NCBI GenBank assembly: GCA_964293155.1
Contig: CAXYYA010000016.1
Location: forward strand, 1 to 64,000
Direction: 5' to 3'
Source of the DNA: JAQVEB01 sp028698105
Lineage (GTDB): Bacteria > Bacteroidota > Bacteroidia > Bacteroidales > Dysgonomonadaceae
Length of the DNA stretch: 64,000 nucleotides
The notes under the pieces are model-generated. The model ran no database searches, was not told the origin of the DNA, and saw only the letters and a program-made list of their open reading frames with translations. The position numbers and the translations under genes are program-made. Shown here one piece after another: positions 8,084 through 16,472 of the stretch (its first letter is position 1; the number at the start of each line of letters is the position of its first letter).

Positions 8084-9400
8084 TCAATGCACGAAGGCGT
8101 TGGATGCATCCAAAACAATTTTTATCAGGAAGAAAATGGATAAAATATACATGGTGATGCTTACATCTTTTACTTTTCCCGATAACAATTTTACAATGGT
8201 AAAACTCAGCATCCCGAAAATGATGCCGTTGGCAATGCTGTATGTAAACGGCATGAAAATGATGGTGATAAATGCCGGTAGACCTGCGCTGATTTCGCTG
8301 AAATCAATGTCGGCAACGGAACTCATCATAAATAATCCGATAATGATCAGCGCCGGAGCCGTGGCGGCGGCGGGAACCATCAGGAATATCGGTGCAAAGA
8401 AAAGAGCCAGTATGAACATCATGGTCGTGCTAACGCTCGTTAAGCCGGTTCTGCCTCCGGCAGCCACTCCCGACGCGCTTTCCACATACGAAGTATTGGG
8501 GCTTGTTCCCAACAGTGCGCCCACAAATGTACCCAGCGCATCGGCGAAAAGCGCTTTTTGCAGTTGCGGGAAGCTGCCGTCTTTTTCCGATTTCCCGATC
8601 TTTGAAATCACGCCGATCAGTGTTCCCATCGCATCGAAAACGTTAACCATCAGAAAGGTGAACACTACGATCAGCATATCGAACGAGAAAATTCGGCTCC
8701 ACTCAAACTTGAAAAATATTGGTTCGATGCTCGGCGGCAACGTAATCCAACTGCCTTGAGGCAACTGGATCATGCCTAAGAATCCGGCAAACAGCGTGGA
8801 AACCAAAATTCCAATCAAAATGGTTCCGTGCACTTTCTTTACCAGCAGTACCGCAATGACAACCAGTCCCAGTAAGGCAACCCACACATTGGGATCGGCC
8901 ATATTTCCGAGTTGAACGAGTGTAAATTGATTCGGCGTTACAATTCCGGCGCTTTTCAATCCGATAAGCGTGATAAACAACCCAATACCAATAGGAATGG
9001 CATTTTTGAGTGCAACGGGAATGTTGTCCACAATAATTTTCCGGATATTAAAAATAGTCAGCAGCATAAAGCAAAAACCGGATAGTAATACACCTGTTAA
9101 GGCAAACTGCCAGGTGTGCCCCATGGCGATAACCACGCTGAAAGCGAAGAAGTTGTTCAGCCCCATTCCCGGCGCCTGTGCAATGGGCACATTGGCTATC
9201 AACGCCATGAAAAGCGTTCCGGCAATAGCCGCCAACGCAGTTGTGGTAAAGAGCGCCCCTTTATCCATACCGGTTTCACCCAGAATCTGCGGATTAACGG
9301 CCAGGATATACGACATGGTCAGAAACGTGATAATTCCGGCCAAAAACTCGATGCGAACGTTCGTGTTGTTTTGTTTCAGTTTAAAAAGTTTTTCTAACAT
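8084..9400 (-). CDS. NCS2 family purine permease (AzgA-like)
   Basis: A 438-residue polytopic inner membrane protein of the AzgA/PbuG branch of the NCS2 nucleobase transporters, which import adenine, guanine or hypoxanthine with protons. Diagnostic stretches are FLTMSYILAVNP at the first helix, APGMGLNNFFAF in TM3 and GTSPNTSYVESASGVAAGGR in TM10, with about 12-13 hydrophobic helices. It lies downstream of a Tsx-like outer membrane protein gene on the same strand; the pair fits outer-membrane plus inner-membrane uptake of nucleosides and bases, although dispersed repeats separate them. A terminator follows the gene. Confidence 0.93.
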   Translation of the reverse strand: MLEKLFKLKQNNTNVRIEFLAGIITFLTMSYILAVNPQILGETGMDKGALFTTTALAAIAGTLFMALIANVPIAQAPGMGLNNFFAFSVVIAMGHTWQFALTGVLLSGFCFMLLTIFNIRKIIVDNIPVALKNAIPIGIGLFITLIGLKSAGIVTPNQFTLVQLGNMADPNVWVALLGLVVIAVLLVKKVHGTILIGILVSTLFAGFLGMIQLPQGSWITLPPSIEPIFFKFEWSRIFSFDMLIVVFTFLMVNVFDAMGTLIGVISKIGKSEKDGSFPQLQKALFADALGTFVGALLGTSPNTSYVESASGVAAGGRTGLTSVSTTMMFILALFFAPIFLMVPAAATAPALIIIGLFMMSSVADIDFSEISAGLPAFITIIFMPFTYSIANGIIFGMLSFTIVKLLSGKVKDVSITMYILSIFFLIKIVLDASNAFVH

Positions 9401-9411
9401 ATTGTTTTGTG

Positions 9412-9576
9412 TTATTCGATTGTTATTCAGTAGATATTCAATTGATATTCTGTTGATATTCGGTTGTCCGCCAGAGGAAGACAGGTTTCTTTGAACGTTT
9501 CAACGCCGCGAAAAATTACGATCGAAACAGCGTTCGCCCTTAGGCAATTACGCGAAGCGAATATCTATCGAAGAAC
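9412..9576. repeat. Dispersed intergenic repeat (TAGATATTC family), copies 2 and 3
   Basis: The 182-nt gap between the permease and the Tsx-like gene is largely repeat. At 9412-9466 three diverged TATTCnnTnGATATTC words stand in tandem; at 9551-9576 GAAGCGAATATCTATCGAAG is the reverse-complement form. No coding potential is seen. Confidence 0.55.
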
Positions 9577-9582
9577 CATTGA

Positions 9583-10308
9583 TTAAAAGTTCCACTTCGT
9601 GGCAATGGTAGGAATTGCGTAAAATTTACTTTCCGAAAATTTATTCACGAAATTGTAGCTCAATTCAACCTCGCTCCCAACGGCAAAATGTGCCGTAACG
9701 TTATACCAAATCTGCGGTTCGCTCAGAAAAATGAGTTTTTTACCGGTTGCCGTGGGCCCTTCCGAAAACGATTTGTCTTCCGTCCATAAATCCATAAAAC
9801 CTCCCAGCGAAAGTTTGTTGTTTGCCAGACTGGCGTTCCACGTTAACGTCCACTGAACATCGTGACTGTTTTCGGGGAAAGCATTCAGTTTATACGCCAG
9901 ATAGGTTCCCATGAAAAAATTTCCGAGTTGGAACGGGTACCCAAAACCGGCCAGATACGAACTGGGAATGGAAAAACTAAAGTTGGTGCCTCGTACCAGG
10001 CCCAAGCCGCCGTTGTATTCGAGATGCGGCATTAACGGAAAATCACCCAGTTTGAATTCACGTGCAATTTCGCCATAGACCAGTCCCATGTTTCGTTTGT
10101 TGAAATTGAAATCGAAATCCACAAACATAAATGTAGAGCCCCATTGATCGGGTTTAAACATTTCAAAGGTAGCCGTCAGGTAGTTAATCGGGGCAACGTC
10201 GTTACCGTATAACGAGTGGCGGGGATCAAAGTGTAATTGTAAATTTTGTGCCTGCGTGCTTCCCACAAGAATCAGGAGAGCAAGCGATAAAAAGATTTTT
10301 CGTGCCAT
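9583..10308 (-). CDS. Tsx-like outer membrane channel (DUF5020 family)
   Basis: A 241-residue protein with a signal peptide (MARKIFLSLALLILVGSTQA, cleavage before QNLQL) and a body of alternating amphipathic strands ending in the aromatic C-terminus TKWNF, as expected for an outer membrane beta-barrel. The sequence resembles the DUF5020/nucleoside-specific channel (Tsx-like) group. Its neighbour, the purine permease, supports a role in nucleoside or base uptake. A near-consensus -7 box (TATCTTCG, 10349-10356) lies upstream. The barrel call is firm; substrate is inferred from context. Confidence 0.8.
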   Translation of the reverse strand: MARKIFLSLALLILVGSTQAQNLQLHFDPRHSLYGNDVAPINYLTATFEMFKPDQWGSTFMFVDFDFNFNKRNMGLVYGEIAREFKLGDFPLMPHLEYNGGLGLVRGTNFSFSIPSSYLAGFGYPFQLGNFFMGTYLAYKLNAFPENSHDVQWTLTWNASLANNKLSLGGFMDLWTEDKSFSEGPTATGKKLIFLSEPQIWYNVTAHFAVGSEVELSYNFVNKFSESKFYAIPTIATKWNF

Positions 10309-10406
10309 ACAATAAAGGGTTTAAGTGTTTATTTCATTTAAGAAGCGACGAAGATAGTAAAAATTTGTAAACTTTTCCATCTCTTTGCCGATCATTTATC
10401 AATTTT

Positions 10407-10446
10407 TTTATAATTATCCGATGTTGGATTTAAATTTGTATTTTTG
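10407..10446 (+). promoter_or_regulatory. Promoter region of cysS
   Basis: Two overlapping TAnnTTTG boxes, TAAATTTG (10431-10438) and TATTTTTG (10439-10446). TTTA (10407-10410) stands 20 nt before the first and is a three-of-four match to the -33 element. Confidence 0.5.
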
Positions 10447-10477
10447 TGTTTTATAACAAAACATACAACTATAGGAT

Positions 10478-11956
10478 ATGCTCAAAGAATCAGGACAACA
10501 CTTGGTAATTTACAACACCCTCAGCCGCCAAAAAGAAGATTTTGAACCCATCAATCCACCCAATGTGGGCATGTATGTGTGTGGACCAACCGTTTACAGC
10601 GATGTCCATCTCGGAAATTGCCGCACGTTCATCTCTTTCGACCTCATTTACCGCTATCTGCTGCATCTGGGTTATAAAGTGCGCTATGTGCGCAATATCA
10701 CGGATGCGGGGCATCTGGAGGGAGATAACGACGAGGGCGAGGATAAATTTGCAAAAAAAGCCAAGCTGGAACAACTGGAACCAATGGAAATCGTGCAAAA
10801 ATATACGCTCGGATTCCACGAAATACTTCGTATTTTTAACACATTGCCTCCGAGCATTGAGCCTACGGCTACGGGACACATCATTGAACAAATAGAGATG
10901 ATCAAGGAAATTCTCGCGAGCGGTTACGCTTACGAGATTAACGGAACGGTATATTTTGATGTGGAAAAATACAGCAACGATCACGACTACGGCATCCTGA
11001 CCAATCGCAAGCTCGAAGATTTGCTGGAAGGAACCCGCGAACTGGGTGGACAAGACGAGAAACGCGGACGCCTCGATTTCGCTCTTTGGATAAAAGCGAA
11101 GCCCGAAACGTTGATGAAATGGCCTTCGCCATGGGGATGGGGATTTCCCGGCTGGCACATCGAATGCTCGGCGATGAGCACCAAATATCTGGGAACCACG
11201 TTCGATATTCACGGCGGCGGCATGGATTTGCAGGCCACACACCACACCAACGAAATTGCACAATCGGAAGCGTGCAACAACGCTGCGCCTGCCAAATACT
11301 GGGTACATACCAATATGCTTACCGTGAACGGCGCGCGCATGTCTAAGACCGCCGGAAACGGATTTTTGCCGAAAGAACTTTTCACGGGCGACCATCCGTT
11401 GCTGGAGCGCGGTTATTCGCCCATGACCGTTCGGTTTTTCATGGCGCAATCGCATTACCGCAGCACGCTCGATTTCAGCAACGAAGCGCTCCAGGCAGCC
11501 GAAAAAGGCTACAAGAAACTGATGGAGAGCATTGCCCGGCTGCAAAAACTGGAACCGTCGGACACCTCATCGGTTAACATTGCCGAAATTCGCGGTAATT
11601 GCTACGCCGCAATGAACGACGATTTTAACAGCCCTGTGCTTATTTCGCATTTGTTTGAAGCCGTGCGGATCATCAATTCGGTTGCCGATAAAAAAGAAAG
11701 CCTCACGGCGACGGATATTGAACTGTTAAAGTCGTTGATGCAGACGTTTGTTTTCGACGTACTGGGATTGCTTGACGAGAGCGATGCAAACGCCGGAGGC
11801 GAGGTAATTAACGGTTTGATGGAGTTAATCCTTGATATTCGCAAATCGGCGCGTGAGAACAAGGATTGGACTACGTCCGATAAAATTCGCGATAAACTCA
11901 AAGCCGCTGGTGTAGAAATAAAGGATACGAAAGACGGCGTGGAGTGGCGGGTATAA
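10478..11956 (+). CDS. cysS: Cysteinyl-tRNA synthetase
   Basis: Class I synthetase that charges tRNA-Cys; 492 residues, the usual length. The zinc-site Cys in MYVCGPTVY near residue 35, the HIGH signature as HLGN (44-47), FPGWHIECSAM with the second zinc cysteine, the HHTNE zinc motif and the KMSKS signature as MSKTAGN (near 288) are all present. The C-terminal helical anticodon-binding part ends in KDTKDGVEWRV. It is a single-gene transcript, divergent from the Tsx-like gene, with its own promoter. Confidence 0.98.
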   Translation: MLKESGQHLVIYNTLSRQKEDFEPINPPNVGMYVCGPTVYSDVHLGNCRTFISFDLIYRYLLHLGYKVRYVRNITDAGHLEGDNDEGEDKFAKKAKLEQLEPMEIVQKYTLGFHEILRIFNTLPPSIEPTATGHIIEQIEMIKEILASGYAYEINGTVYFDVEKYSNDHDYGILTNRKLEDLLEGTRELGGQDEKRGRLDFALWIKAKPETLMKWPSPWGWGFPGWHIECSAMSTKYLGTTFDIHGGGMDLQATHHTNEIAQSEACNNAAPAKYWVHTNMLTVNGARMSKTAGNGFLPKELFTGDHPLLERGYSPMTVRFFMAQSHYRSTLDFSNEALQAAEKGYKKLMESIARLQKLEPSDTSSVNIAEIRGNCYAAMNDDFNSPVLISHLFEAVRIINSVADKKESLTATDIELLKSLMQTFVFDVLGLLDESDANAGGEVINGLMELILDIRKSARENKDWTTSDKIRDKLKAAGVEIKDTKDGVEWRV

Positions 11957-12068
11957 TACTTGACGAGCAGGTGACTTGGAGAGAGGGAGAAAAGGAAAGA
12001 TAATGAGATGGTTTGATTCTCATAAATGATGTAACAAAGTTGTTTGTAGATTTTTTTTGTTTATCTCG

Positions 12069-12167
12069 GAGAACAAAGAGTTAATTGACATTTCCGGCAA
12101 AACCGTCAGTTTTAACGATCCGGTTTTTAAATTGTGGTTTAAGAAAAAGATGCGAAGATTTTCGTGA
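12069..12167 (+). pseudogene. C-terminal remnant of an AAA-type ATPase gene
   Basis: A short open stretch ending in TGA at 12165-12167 reads ENKELIDISGKTV, then SFNDPVFKLWFKKKM. The DPVFxxWF ending is typical of the C-terminus of Bacteroidetes/archaeal-type AAA ATPases that carry a restriction-endonuclease-like tail. No start codon or ATPase core (P-loop) lies upstream; cysS ends 112 nt before. I read it as the leftover 3' end of a deleted or inserted-into gene. It ends 7 nt before the RhuM-family gene. Confidence 0.45.
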
Positions 12168-12173
12168 AAGAAG

Positions 12174-13007
12174 ATGAATAATCAAAATGAAATAGTTATT
12201 TATCAGGCAGATGAATCCTTTCAAATGGAAGTTCGTTTGGAGGATGAAACAGTGTGGCTGACATTAAACCAACTAAGTAATTTATTTGACCGAGATAAAT
12301 CTGTAGTTTCAAGACATATTCGAAATATATTTAAAGAAAATGAATTGAATCGCGTTTCAGTTGTTGCAAAAAATGCAACAACTGCAGCGGATGGAAAAGT
12401 CTATCAAGTTGAATACTACAATCTCGATGTTATCATCTCCGTTGGTTACCGTGTCAAATCCCAACGTGGGACTCAATTTCGAATATGGGCAAATAAAATA
12501 TTGAAAGATTATTTGTTAAAAGGTTACGCCGTTAATCAACGGCTCGAACATATTGAGCGGCGTTTGTATGACCACGACCAAAAATTTGATTTACTGATAA
12601 AAACATCGCTTCCTCCATCGTACGGAATTTTTTTTGAAGGACAAATTTTTGACGCCTATAAATTTGTGGCAGATTTAATAAAATCGGCTAAGAAAAATAT
12701 AATCCTGATTGACAACTACGTTGATGAAAGCGTTTTGTTTATGCTGTCAAAGCGAAAACAAAATGTTTCCGCGACAATTTTCACAAACAAAATATCGAAA
12801 CAACTGCAGCTCGACGTTGATAAATTCAACGCACAATACGCGCCAATCGCCGTAAAGCTGTTCACCAAATCGCACGACCGATTTCTTATTTTAGATAACA
12901 CGGAAGTTTATCACATTGGCGCTTCGCTCAAAGATTTGGGAAAGAAATGGTTCGCTTTTTCTAAAATAGGATTAAACGCCAAAGAAATAATCGAAAAATT
13001 AACGTAA
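12174..13007 (+). CDS. RhuM-family protein
   Basis: A 277-residue protein of the virulence RhuM group. The N-terminal domain (VWLTLNQLSNLFDRDKSVVS, RHIRNIFKENEL, YNLDVIISVGYRV, GTQFRIWANKIL) is the conserved RhuM core, a helix-turn-helix-like region followed by a BRO/ORF6N-like fold. The C-terminal part from about residue 150 (KNIILIDNYVD ... SHDRFLILDN ... YHIGASLKDLG) resembles the Bacteroidetes extension that looks like a single phospholipase D-like half site. No enzymatic role is established. It follows an ATPase gene remnant, and its AT-rich composition suggests recent acquisition. Confidence 0.82.
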   Translation: MNNQNEIVIYQADESFQMEVRLEDETVWLTLNQLSNLFDRDKSVVSRHIRNIFKENELNRVSVVAKNATTAADGKVYQVEYYNLDVIISVGYRVKSQRGTQFRIWANKILKDYLLKGYAVNQRLEHIERRLYDHDQKFDLLIKTSLPPSYGIFFEGQIFDAYKFVADLIKSAKKNIILIDNYVDESVLFMLSKRKQNVSATIFTNKISKQLQLDVDKFNAQYAPIAVKLFTKSHDRFLILDNTEVYHIGASLKDLGKKWFAFSKIGLNAKEIIEKLT

Positions 13008-13011
13008 AGTG

Positions 13012-13047
13012 CCGTCTAATTGTCTAATAGTCTAAAAATCTAACAGT
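13012..13047. repeat. Short tandem TCTAA repeats
   Basis: Between the RhuM-family gene and yaaA, a 9-11 bp unit around GTCTAAT is repeated four to five times imperfectly. It is similar in style to, but different in sequence from, the TCAATC repeats elsewhere. Confidence 0.55.
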
Positions 13048-13055
13048 CTCTCAAA

Positions 13056-13817
13056 ATGCAGATAATCATATCACCGGCCAAACTAATGGATTTCAGCAAG
13101 GAATCCGATAAAATAAAACCAACCAAGCCGCAATTCCTGGATAAAACGGCGCAATTGGTGGAAGTTTGCCGGGAGTTATCGGAAAAAGATATTCAATCGA
13201 AAATGAAGATCAACCCCAACATGGCGCGCGATGTGCATGAATATTACCAGACATTCGATTTCAAAAGCACGCCACGGCGTGCAGCTTCGCTGGCGTACAA
13301 CGGCATTGCGTACAAAGGATTGAACGCGCACGATTTTACGGCAGAAGATTTCGATTTTGCGCAGCAGCATCTGAACATTATTTCGGGATTGTACGGATTT
13401 CTTCGTCCGCGCGACGAAATTAAGCCGTACCGGCTGGAAATGGTCCGTAAAATTGCGCCCAAGGGCGTTAAAAATCTATACGATTTCTGGCAGGATACGC
13501 TCAACGAACATCTGTCGAAAAAACTCAGAAAAGACGAAAAAGTGATTATCAACGTGGCTTCTAACGAATACTCCAAAGTAGTACAGAAAAGCAAACTTCC
13601 GAAAGGCACGAAAATCATCGATATTCAGTTTCTACAACAAGAAAACGACGATTTAAAGCAAATTGTCGTTCACACTAAAAAAGCGCGCGGACTCATGTCG
13701 CGTTTCATCATCAAGAACAAACTCGCGCACAGCGAAGAAGTAAAAGCGTTCGATTACGAAGGGTATTTCTTTTATCCATCACTCTCGGACGATAAAAAAT
13801 GGACTTTTGTAAGATAA
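13056..13817 (+). CDS. yaaA: Peroxide stress protein YaaA (DUF328)
   Basis: A 253-residue protein matching YaaA/UPF0246 throughout: it opens with MQIIISPAKLMDF, has AYNGIAYKGLNA near residue 85, SGLYGFLRPRD near 115 and VINVASNEYSK near 165, and ends with FDYEGYFFYPSLSDD. In E. coli YaaA lowers intracellular free iron during peroxide stress and binds DNA with a helix-hairpin-helix-like fold. It precedes the NSS transporter gene by 53 nt containing TCAATC repeats. No stress regulator site is visible. Confidence 0.95.
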   Translation: MQIIISPAKLMDFSKESDKIKPTKPQFLDKTAQLVEVCRELSEKDIQSKMKINPNMARDVHEYYQTFDFKSTPRRAASLAYNGIAYKGLNAHDFTAEDFDFAQQHLNIISGLYGFLRPRDEIKPYRLEMVRKIAPKGVKNLYDFWQDTLNEHLSKKLRKDEKVIINVASNEYSKVVQKSKLPKGTKIIDIQFLQQENDDLKQIVVHTKKARGLMSRFIIKNKLAHSEEVKAFDYEGYFFYPSLSDDKKWTFVR

Positions 13818-13828
13818 TTTACAGCCCA

Positions 13829-13865
13829 CTTTCAATCTCATTCAATCTTTTTCAATCTTTTTCAA
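13829..13865. repeat. TTCAATCT tandem repeats upstream of the NSS transporter gene
   Basis: Four copies of (T)TTCAATCT in tandem end a few bases before the ATG at 13871. This is the same word as in the radC-SufT gap and the trpB-trpE gap. Confidence 0.7.
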
Positions 13866-13870
13866 AAAAA

Positions 13871-15208
13871 ATGACAGACAACAGAGTTACCTTTGCATCA
13901 AAACTCGGCATGATAGCAGCTGCGGCAGGTTCGGCCGTGGGACTGGGAAATATTTGGCGGTTCCCAAGCACAACCGCCGACGGCGGCGGCGCCATTTTTA
14001 TTCTTATTTACCTTGCGTGCGTGCTCTTTCTCGGTATCCCCGTAATGATGACGGAGTTTATTATCGGCAGATCGTCGCGGATGAATACCGCAGGAGCATT
14101 TCACAAGCTGGCGCCCGGCACCCAGTGGAAATGGGTAGGCCGGCTGGGTGTTCTCACCGGCTTTGTGATCATGGGTTTTTACATGGTAGTTTGCGGATGG
14201 ACACTCGATTACATTTACCAGTCGGTGAGCGGAAAACTGAACACCGTATCGGATTTTGCCGCTAATTTTGCCGCTTTGCAGCAAAACCACCTGAAGCAAA
14301 CACTTCTGATGGGGTTTTTCATAGCCATCACCGCCTATTTCACGCTTTCCGGCGTGAGAAAAGGCGTAGAGCGTTCGGCGAAGATATTCATGCCGATACT
14401 TTTTCTGCTGCTCATTGTCTTGGGTATCCGGTCAATGACCTTGCCGGGAGCTTCCAGCGGATTGTCGTTTCTTTTTCAGCCCAATATGGAGCACGTGAAA
14501 CCAACGGTTTTTCTCGATGCCATGGGGCAGGCGTTCTTTTCGCTTTCGCTCGGGATGGGTTGCATGATCACATATGGCTCCTATTTCAGCAAGGATTCCG
14601 ATCTCACAAAAACGGCCGTGCAGGTTTCGGTGTTGGACACACTGGTGGCCATACTTGCCGGTGTGGTGATTTTCCCGTCGGCCTTTGCGCTCACTACCAA
14701 CCCAGACACCATTGTCTCTGATCTGGTGCAAGGTGGCCCTGGGCTCCTGTTCATCACCTTACCGCAACTGTTTAACGAAATGCCGCTTTCCATGCTTTGG
14801 TCGGCGATGTTTTTCTTCTTGTTGGCCATTGCAGCCCTCACCTCAACCATATCGCTGATGGAAGTGGTTACGGTTTATCTGGAAGAAGAGTATCGCCTCA
14901 CCCGAAAAAAAGCCGCCATACTTGTCTGTTTGGGCGCATTCGTGTTAGGCGCACTATCGTCGTTTTCTCCTGCTTTTTTCAATCTGCTGGATACCGCTTC
15001 GGCTAAATGGATGTTGCCCATCGGCGGAATATTCATTTCGCTCTTCGTGGGATGGTATCTCGATAAAAGAATGGTCTTTGCAGAACTGACGAACGATGGC
15101 TCGTTGAAATACAGTATTAAATTCCTGAAAGCATATATTTTTATTTTACGGTATATTGCACCCGTAGCTATTCTCGCTATTTTCGTTTACGGACTAATGA
15201 TGTGGTGA
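13871..15208 (+). CDS. Sodium:neurotransmitter symporter family (NSS/SNF) transporter
   Basis: A 445-residue membrane protein of the LeuT/NSS family, which couples Na+ to uptake of amino acids or related amines. The N-terminal signature is complete: KLGMIAAAAGSAVGLGNIWRFP in TM1 with the unwound Gly-rich segment, GGGAIFILIYL in TM2 and VPVMMTEFIIGR-like GIPVMMTEFIIGR at its end. About 11-12 helices follow. The ATG at 13871 is used since the longer frame overlaps yaaA and the tandem repeats. The sialidase gene starts 3 nt after its stop, so the two are co-transcribed, although a substrate link to sialic acid is only a guess. Confidence 0.93.
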   Translation: MTDNRVTFASKLGMIAAAAGSAVGLGNIWRFPSTTADGGGAIFILIYLACVLFLGIPVMMTEFIIGRSSRMNTAGAFHKLAPGTQWKWVGRLGVLTGFVIMGFYMVVCGWTLDYIYQSVSGKLNTVSDFAANFAALQQNHLKQTLLMGFFIAITAYFTLSGVRKGVERSAKIFMPILFLLLIVLGIRSMTLPGASSGLSFLFQPNMEHVKPTVFLDAMGQAFFSLSLGMGCMITYGSYFSKDSDLTKTAVQVSVLDTLVAILAGVVIFPSAFALTTNPDTIVSDLVQGGPGLLFITLPQLFNEMPLSMLWSAMFFFLLAIAALTSTISLMEVVTVYLEEEYRLTRKKAAILVCLGAFVLGALSSFSPAFFNLLDTASAKWMLPIGGIFISLFVGWYLDKRMVFAELTNDGSLKYSIKFLKAYIFILRYIAPVAILAIFVYGLMMW

Positions 15209-15210
15209 AA

Positions 15211-16317
15211 ATGAAAAAAATTAAAGTTCTGCTGTTTTCGCTAATTTTCCCCATTTCATCGGTGCTTTCTCAATCGGTGACAGTTTTCGAAAAAAATACC
15301 GATGGCTATGCCTGCTACCGAATTCCGGCAATAATTACCACGCAAAAAGGCAGCATACTGGCGTTTGCCGAAGCGCGGAAAACATCGTGTTCCGATACAG
15401 GCGATATTGATTTGGTCATGAAACGTTCTACGGATGGCGGAAAATCGTGGAGCCCACTCATGATCGTGCGCGACGACGGCGACAACGTCTCCGGAAACCC
15501 CGTTCCCATCATCAATGAAACCAACGGACGCATCGTGTTGGTTTCCTGCGGAAATCGGGGAGAAGATACCGAAAGCGAGATCATTGCCGGAACATCCAAC
15601 GAAGGGCGGCGCGTGTACGTGATGTTTTCCGACACCGACGGGCTGTCGTGGTCGGCGCCCAAAGAAATTACCTCATCGGTAAAAAAACCGAACTGGACAT
15701 GGTATGCCACCGGACCGTGTCACGGCATTCAGTTGCAGGACGAAAGCTACAAAAACCGCCTCATTGTCCCGTCCAACCACGTAAAAGCGGGAACCAACGA
15801 TCATTTTTCGCAAATGCTCTACTCCGACGACGGCGGCGAAACATGGCATTTGGGCGAATCTACCAATGTACCAAACGGAAACGAAAGTTCGGCTGTGGAA
15901 CTTCCTAACGGAACTGTTTTGCTGAACATGCGCAACATGAACCAACAGGAAAAACACCGGTTACAAGCCGTCAGCGCCGATGGCGGAGCTACGCTCGGCG
16001 AAATGCAGCACATAACGCAACTCATTGAACCCGTTTGTCAGGCAAACATTATCAATTACACAAAAAACGGAAACATCACGAATACGCTGCTTTTTTCTAA
16101 TCCGCACTCAACCGTTAGAAAAAACATGACCATCCAGATCAGCCGCGATGGCGGACGGAACTGGAAAAAAGCCGCCACCGTTTTCGAAGGCCATTCGGCC
16201 TATTCCGACATGACGGTTTTCAACAACGGCGATGTAGGCATTTTATACGAAAACGGCGATGAAAACGCCTACGACCGAATTACGTTTCAACGCATTTCCC
16301 GAAAATTGTTTAAATAA
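15211..16317 (+). CDS. Sialidase, GH33 family
   Basis: Exo-alpha-sialidase of 368 residues that removes terminal sialic acid from glycans. After a signal peptide (MKKIKVLLFSLIFPISSVLS) the YRIP motif (residues 36-39) gives the first arginine of the catalytic triad. Four Asp boxes of the form SxDxGxxW are visible (STDGGKSW, SDTDGLSW, SDDGGETW, SRDGGRNW), marking the six-bladed propeller. The late YSDMTVFNNGDVGILYE segment holds the usual Tyr/Glu region. The ATG at 15211 is chosen over a GTG at 15202 that overlaps the previous stop. No nan genes are adjacent. Confidence 0.93.
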   Translation: MKKIKVLLFSLIFPISSVLSQSVTVFEKNTDGYACYRIPAIITTQKGSILAFAEARKTSCSDTGDIDLVMKRSTDGGKSWSPLMIVRDDGDNVSGNPVPIINETNGRIVLVSCGNRGEDTESEIIAGTSNEGRRVYVMFSDTDGLSWSAPKEITSSVKKPNWTWYATGPCHGIQLQDESYKNRLIVPSNHVKAGTNDHFSQMLYSDDGGETWHLGESTNVPNGNESSAVELPNGTVLLNMRNMNQQEKHRLQAVSADGGATLGEMQHITQLIEPVCQANIINYTKNGNITNTLLFSNPHSTVRKNMTIQISRDGGRNWKKAATVFEGHSAYSDMTVFNNGDVGILYENGDENAYDRITFQRISRKLFK

Positions 16318-16420
16318 TTCTCCCGGCGAATAATTTATCAGGGATAAATGCGCAAAACCGCATGAAATGCCCAAACAAAAAAAGCGATGTTATAAATATT
16401 GCCGATTACCCGTTTTCTGT

Positions 16421-16451
16421 TTTGCGCTTCTTGCAAAATGTAGTATTTTTG
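16421..16451 (+). promoter_or_regulatory. Consensus Bacteroidetes promoter of aroA
   Basis: TTTG (16421-16424), a 19-nt spacer and TATTTTTG (16444-16451) match both elements exactly. The predicted transcript begins just upstream of the ATG at 16473, which rules out the longer frame beginning at 16362. Confidence 0.75.
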
Positions 16452-16472
16452 TATAAAAATAGGGCATATAAC

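Noticed and set aside
10490..11545. Open frame of 351 codons opposite cysS
   Set aside because: Antisense shadow; low-complexity His/Arg/Phe-rich product, whereas cysS is unmistakable.
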